Origin: Deltaproteobacteria bacterium
GTDB lineage: Bacteria; Desulfobacterota; Dissulfuribacteria; Dissulfuribacterales; UBA3076
Direction of reading: 5' to 3'
Length of the DNA: 6,597 nt
NCBI GenBank assembly: GCA_021159445.1
Contig: JAGGRV010000381.1
Span: forward strand, 1 to 6,597
Below the pieces are notes generated by a model. That model was not told where the DNA came from and made no database searches. It was given only the letters and a program-made list of their open reading frames with translations. Positions within the stretch are counted from its first letter, which is position 1, and each line of letters starts with the position of its first letter. The position numbers and the translations under genes are program-made. Shown in pieces: positions 4,984 through 6,597 of this stretch.

Positions 4984-6597
4984 ATGGAACAGGTTGTCAT
5001 AGAGAACCCGGTCATCAATTCACCCTTTAAAGAACCAAAAAGGCACTTTCTCTTTTCCGAAGAGGGCATCACAAATGAGATTGTGGAAGCCCGACGCGAA
5101 AGCTCCTACTTCATCCCCATTCCCAAGCCGAAAAAGAAAGGAAAACAGAAGCAGCTCTCATTCGAAACTGAATGGACTCAAGACCGGCTCAAAGAAAACG
5201 AGTTCATCAATCATGTCCGTGCCCGAGTCGCCGGGTGGAGGCAGGGCCGGTATTTAGGTATCACAAAGACAACTGGGCGCCTGCTGGAATACTGGCAACG
5301 ACCGGAGCGAGAGCCAAGGCTCTTCTATTGCCAGATAGAAGCCTTGGAGACAGTCATTTACGTCACTGAGGTGGCCAAGAACTACGGTGACGCCTGGATT
5401 GAAAATGAACTTCGCAGGGCCAACGAACTTGCCAATCCTCTCCTTTATCGCCTGGCCTGCAAGATGGCCACAGGCAGCGGCAAGACCGTAGTCATGGCCA
5501 TGCTCATAGCCTGGCATGTCCTTAACAAAAACGCTAACAAACAAGATCGTCGGTTTTCCGACGCCTTTCTCATCGTCACACCGGGTATCACAATACGAGA
5601 CCGCCTTCGGGTCCTGCTGCCTAGTGATCCTCAGAATTATTACCGGCAGATGGATATAGTCCCACCTGACCTGAGAGATCAACTCGGAAAGTCCAGGATC
5701 ATTATCACCAACTTTCACTCATTCAAGCTCAGAGAGCGCAACAAGGCCAGTAAACTCACCAAGAGTATCCTGGCCGAGGGAAAAGCCAGCCCATTTACAG
5801 AAACTCCGGCCCAGATGGTCCGCCGGGCCTGTCGTGATCTGGGCAACAAGAGAAATATCCTGGTCATAAACGATGAGGCCCACCACTGCTACCGTAGAAA
5901 ACCAGACGGTGTAGAGGAAAAGCTGAAAGGCGATGAGCGAAAAGAGGCTGAAAAACGGGAAGAAGCCGCACGGATATGGATTTCCGGACTCGAGGCGGTT
6001 AAGGCCAAAATCGGCATAAGGGCCATTTACGATCTATCGGCCACGCCTTTCTTTTTGCGTGGCTCGGGTTATAAGGAGGGGACCCTTTTCCCGTGGGTAG
6101 TCTCTGATTTCTCGCTCATTGACGCTATAGAATGTGGGGTCGTCAAGGTGCCCAGGGTTCCCATAGCCGACGACTCCATGGCAGACGACCAGCCGACCTA
6201 CCGCGACCTCTGGCTTCGCATCCGCGACCATCTCCCCAAGAAAGGCCGGAAGACCCAGGCAGTGACCGGGGAACCGAAGCTGCCTGCTGCATTGGAAGGA
6301 GCCCTCCACAGTCTCTACAACAACTATGAGAAATACTACCGCCAATGGGAGAAAAACACCGAGGCCCGGGGCAAGGGCCAAACACCTCCGGTCTTTATCG
6401 TGGTCTGTAATAACACCAACGTGTCCAAGCTCGTCTTCGATTACGTATCCGGCTGGGAAAAGACTTTGCCCGGCGGTTCCACGATTGTCGTCCCTGGCCA
6501 AATGCCTGTCTTCAGCAACGAACATAATGGCGGCTGGGGCCATCGGCCCAACACCATCCTGATAGACAGTGAGCAGCTTGAGTCCGGAGACGCTATG
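4984..6597 (+). CDS. Type III restriction-like DEAH helicase/endonuclease (BPTD_3080-like), 3' end outside window
   Basis: The frame is open from ATG 4984 to the window end (538 codons, no stop). An in-frame TAG at 4975-4977 fixes this ATG as the first possible start, and AGGGA (4976-4980) is its ribosome site. The N-terminus (IENPVINSPFKEPKRHF, then EGITNEIVEARRESSYFIPIP) matches the restriction proteins RefSeq names BPTD_3080 family, normally near 1000 aa, so about half is present. SF2 motifs are in order: a Q-motif-like FYCQIEA (Q117), Walker A ATGSGKT (162-168), motif Ia VTPG (199-201), ITNFHSF (241-247), DEAHH (297-301) and SATP (352-355). The second RecA domain begins at about 435 (PVFIVVCNN). 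The final helicase motif and any PD-(D/E)XK nuclease would lie beyond 6597. It presumably translocates on and cuts foreign DNA with a partner modification enzyme, which is not in view. It follows an ATPase pseudogene, suggesting a defence island. Function is inferred from family. Confidence 0.88.
   Translation, partial: MEQVVIENPVINSPFKEPKRHFLFSEEGITNEIVEARRESSYFIPIPKPKKKGKQKQLSFETEWTQDRLKENEFINHVRARVAGWRQGRYLGITKTTGRLLEYWQRPEREPRLFYCQIEALETVIYVTEVAKNYGDAWIENELRRANELANPLLYRLACKMATGSGKTVVMAMLIAWHVLNKNANKQDRRFSDAFLIVTPGITIRDRLRVLLPSDPQNYYRQMDIVPPDLRDQLGKSRIIITNFHSFKLRERNKASKLTKSILAEGKASPFTETPAQMVRRACRDLGNKRNILVINDEAHHCYRRKPDGVEEKLKGDERKEAEKREEAARIWISGLEAVKAKIGIRAIYDLSATPFFLRGSGYKEGTLFPWVVSDFSLIDAIECGVVKVPRVPIADDSMADDQPTYRDLWLRIRDHLPKKGRKTQAVTGEPKLPAALEGALHSLYNNYEKYYRQWEKNTEARGKGQTPPVFIVVCNNTNVSKLVFDYVSGWEKTLPGGSTIVVPGQMPVFSNEHNGGWGHRPNTILIDSEQLESGDAM

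Noticed and set aside
4784..5002. 72-codon ORF with a CxxC pair overlapping the restriction gene start
   Set aside because: TTG start, no family match, a single CxxC, and it lies in debris-like DNA; not enough to call a gene.
5254..5718. 154-codon minus-strand ORF
   Set aside because: Lies wholly antisense to the helicase domain whose motifs are clear on the plus strand; a shadow frame.
6034..6543. 169-codon minus-strand ORF
   Set aside because: Antisense to the same continuous helicase frame; no recognisable motifs.

Overview
The window looks like part of a bacterial chromosome of moderate GC. A sulfate-reducer-type deltaproteobacterium (Desulfobacterota) is the best guess. This rests on protein flavour (an RmuC / PfkB kinase / divergent formyltransferase cluster, and ispF) and on intergenic heptamer and palindrome repeats of a kind I associate with that group. 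It is an inference: no rRNA or other marker is present.

Layout. Positions 1-217 are intergenic: a degenerate 7-bp tandem array (about 18-91), a TGTGAACGCTTACA near-palindrome, and a duplicated TATAACCGG nonamer just before the first gene. Positions 218-3598 hold three plus-strand genes in a probable operon. They are rmuC (membrane-anchored coiled-coil protein with a nuclease-like core), a PfkB-family sugar/nucleoside kinase overlapping it by 4 bp, and, after a 76-bp gap carrying two mutually exclusive hairpins, a formyltransferase-fold protein related to PurN but with a different phosphate loop. ispF (MEP isoprenoid pathway) lies on the minus strand at 3562-4050. Its 3' end overlaps the formyltransferase 3' end by 37 bp.

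From 4051 the character changes from compact housekeeping DNA to an accessory region. It holds short inverted repeats, the decayed remains of a DUF4143-type AAA ATPase (4184-4714; three in-frame stops, ATPase core deleted, C-terminus lost), and about 270 bp with nothing recognisable. Then comes a large helicase/restriction gene starting at 4984 and running off the window. Its first 538 residues contain Walker A, DEAH and SAT motifs and resemble the type III restriction-like proteins that RefSeq calls the BPTD_3080 family. The right part is probably the left edge of a defence island, whose methyltransferase or other partners would lie beyond 6597.

The three plus-strand housekeeping genes are probably co-transcribed, but no shared pathway can be shown from the sequence. 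No RNA gene, CRISPR array, complete insertion sequence or attachment site was found.
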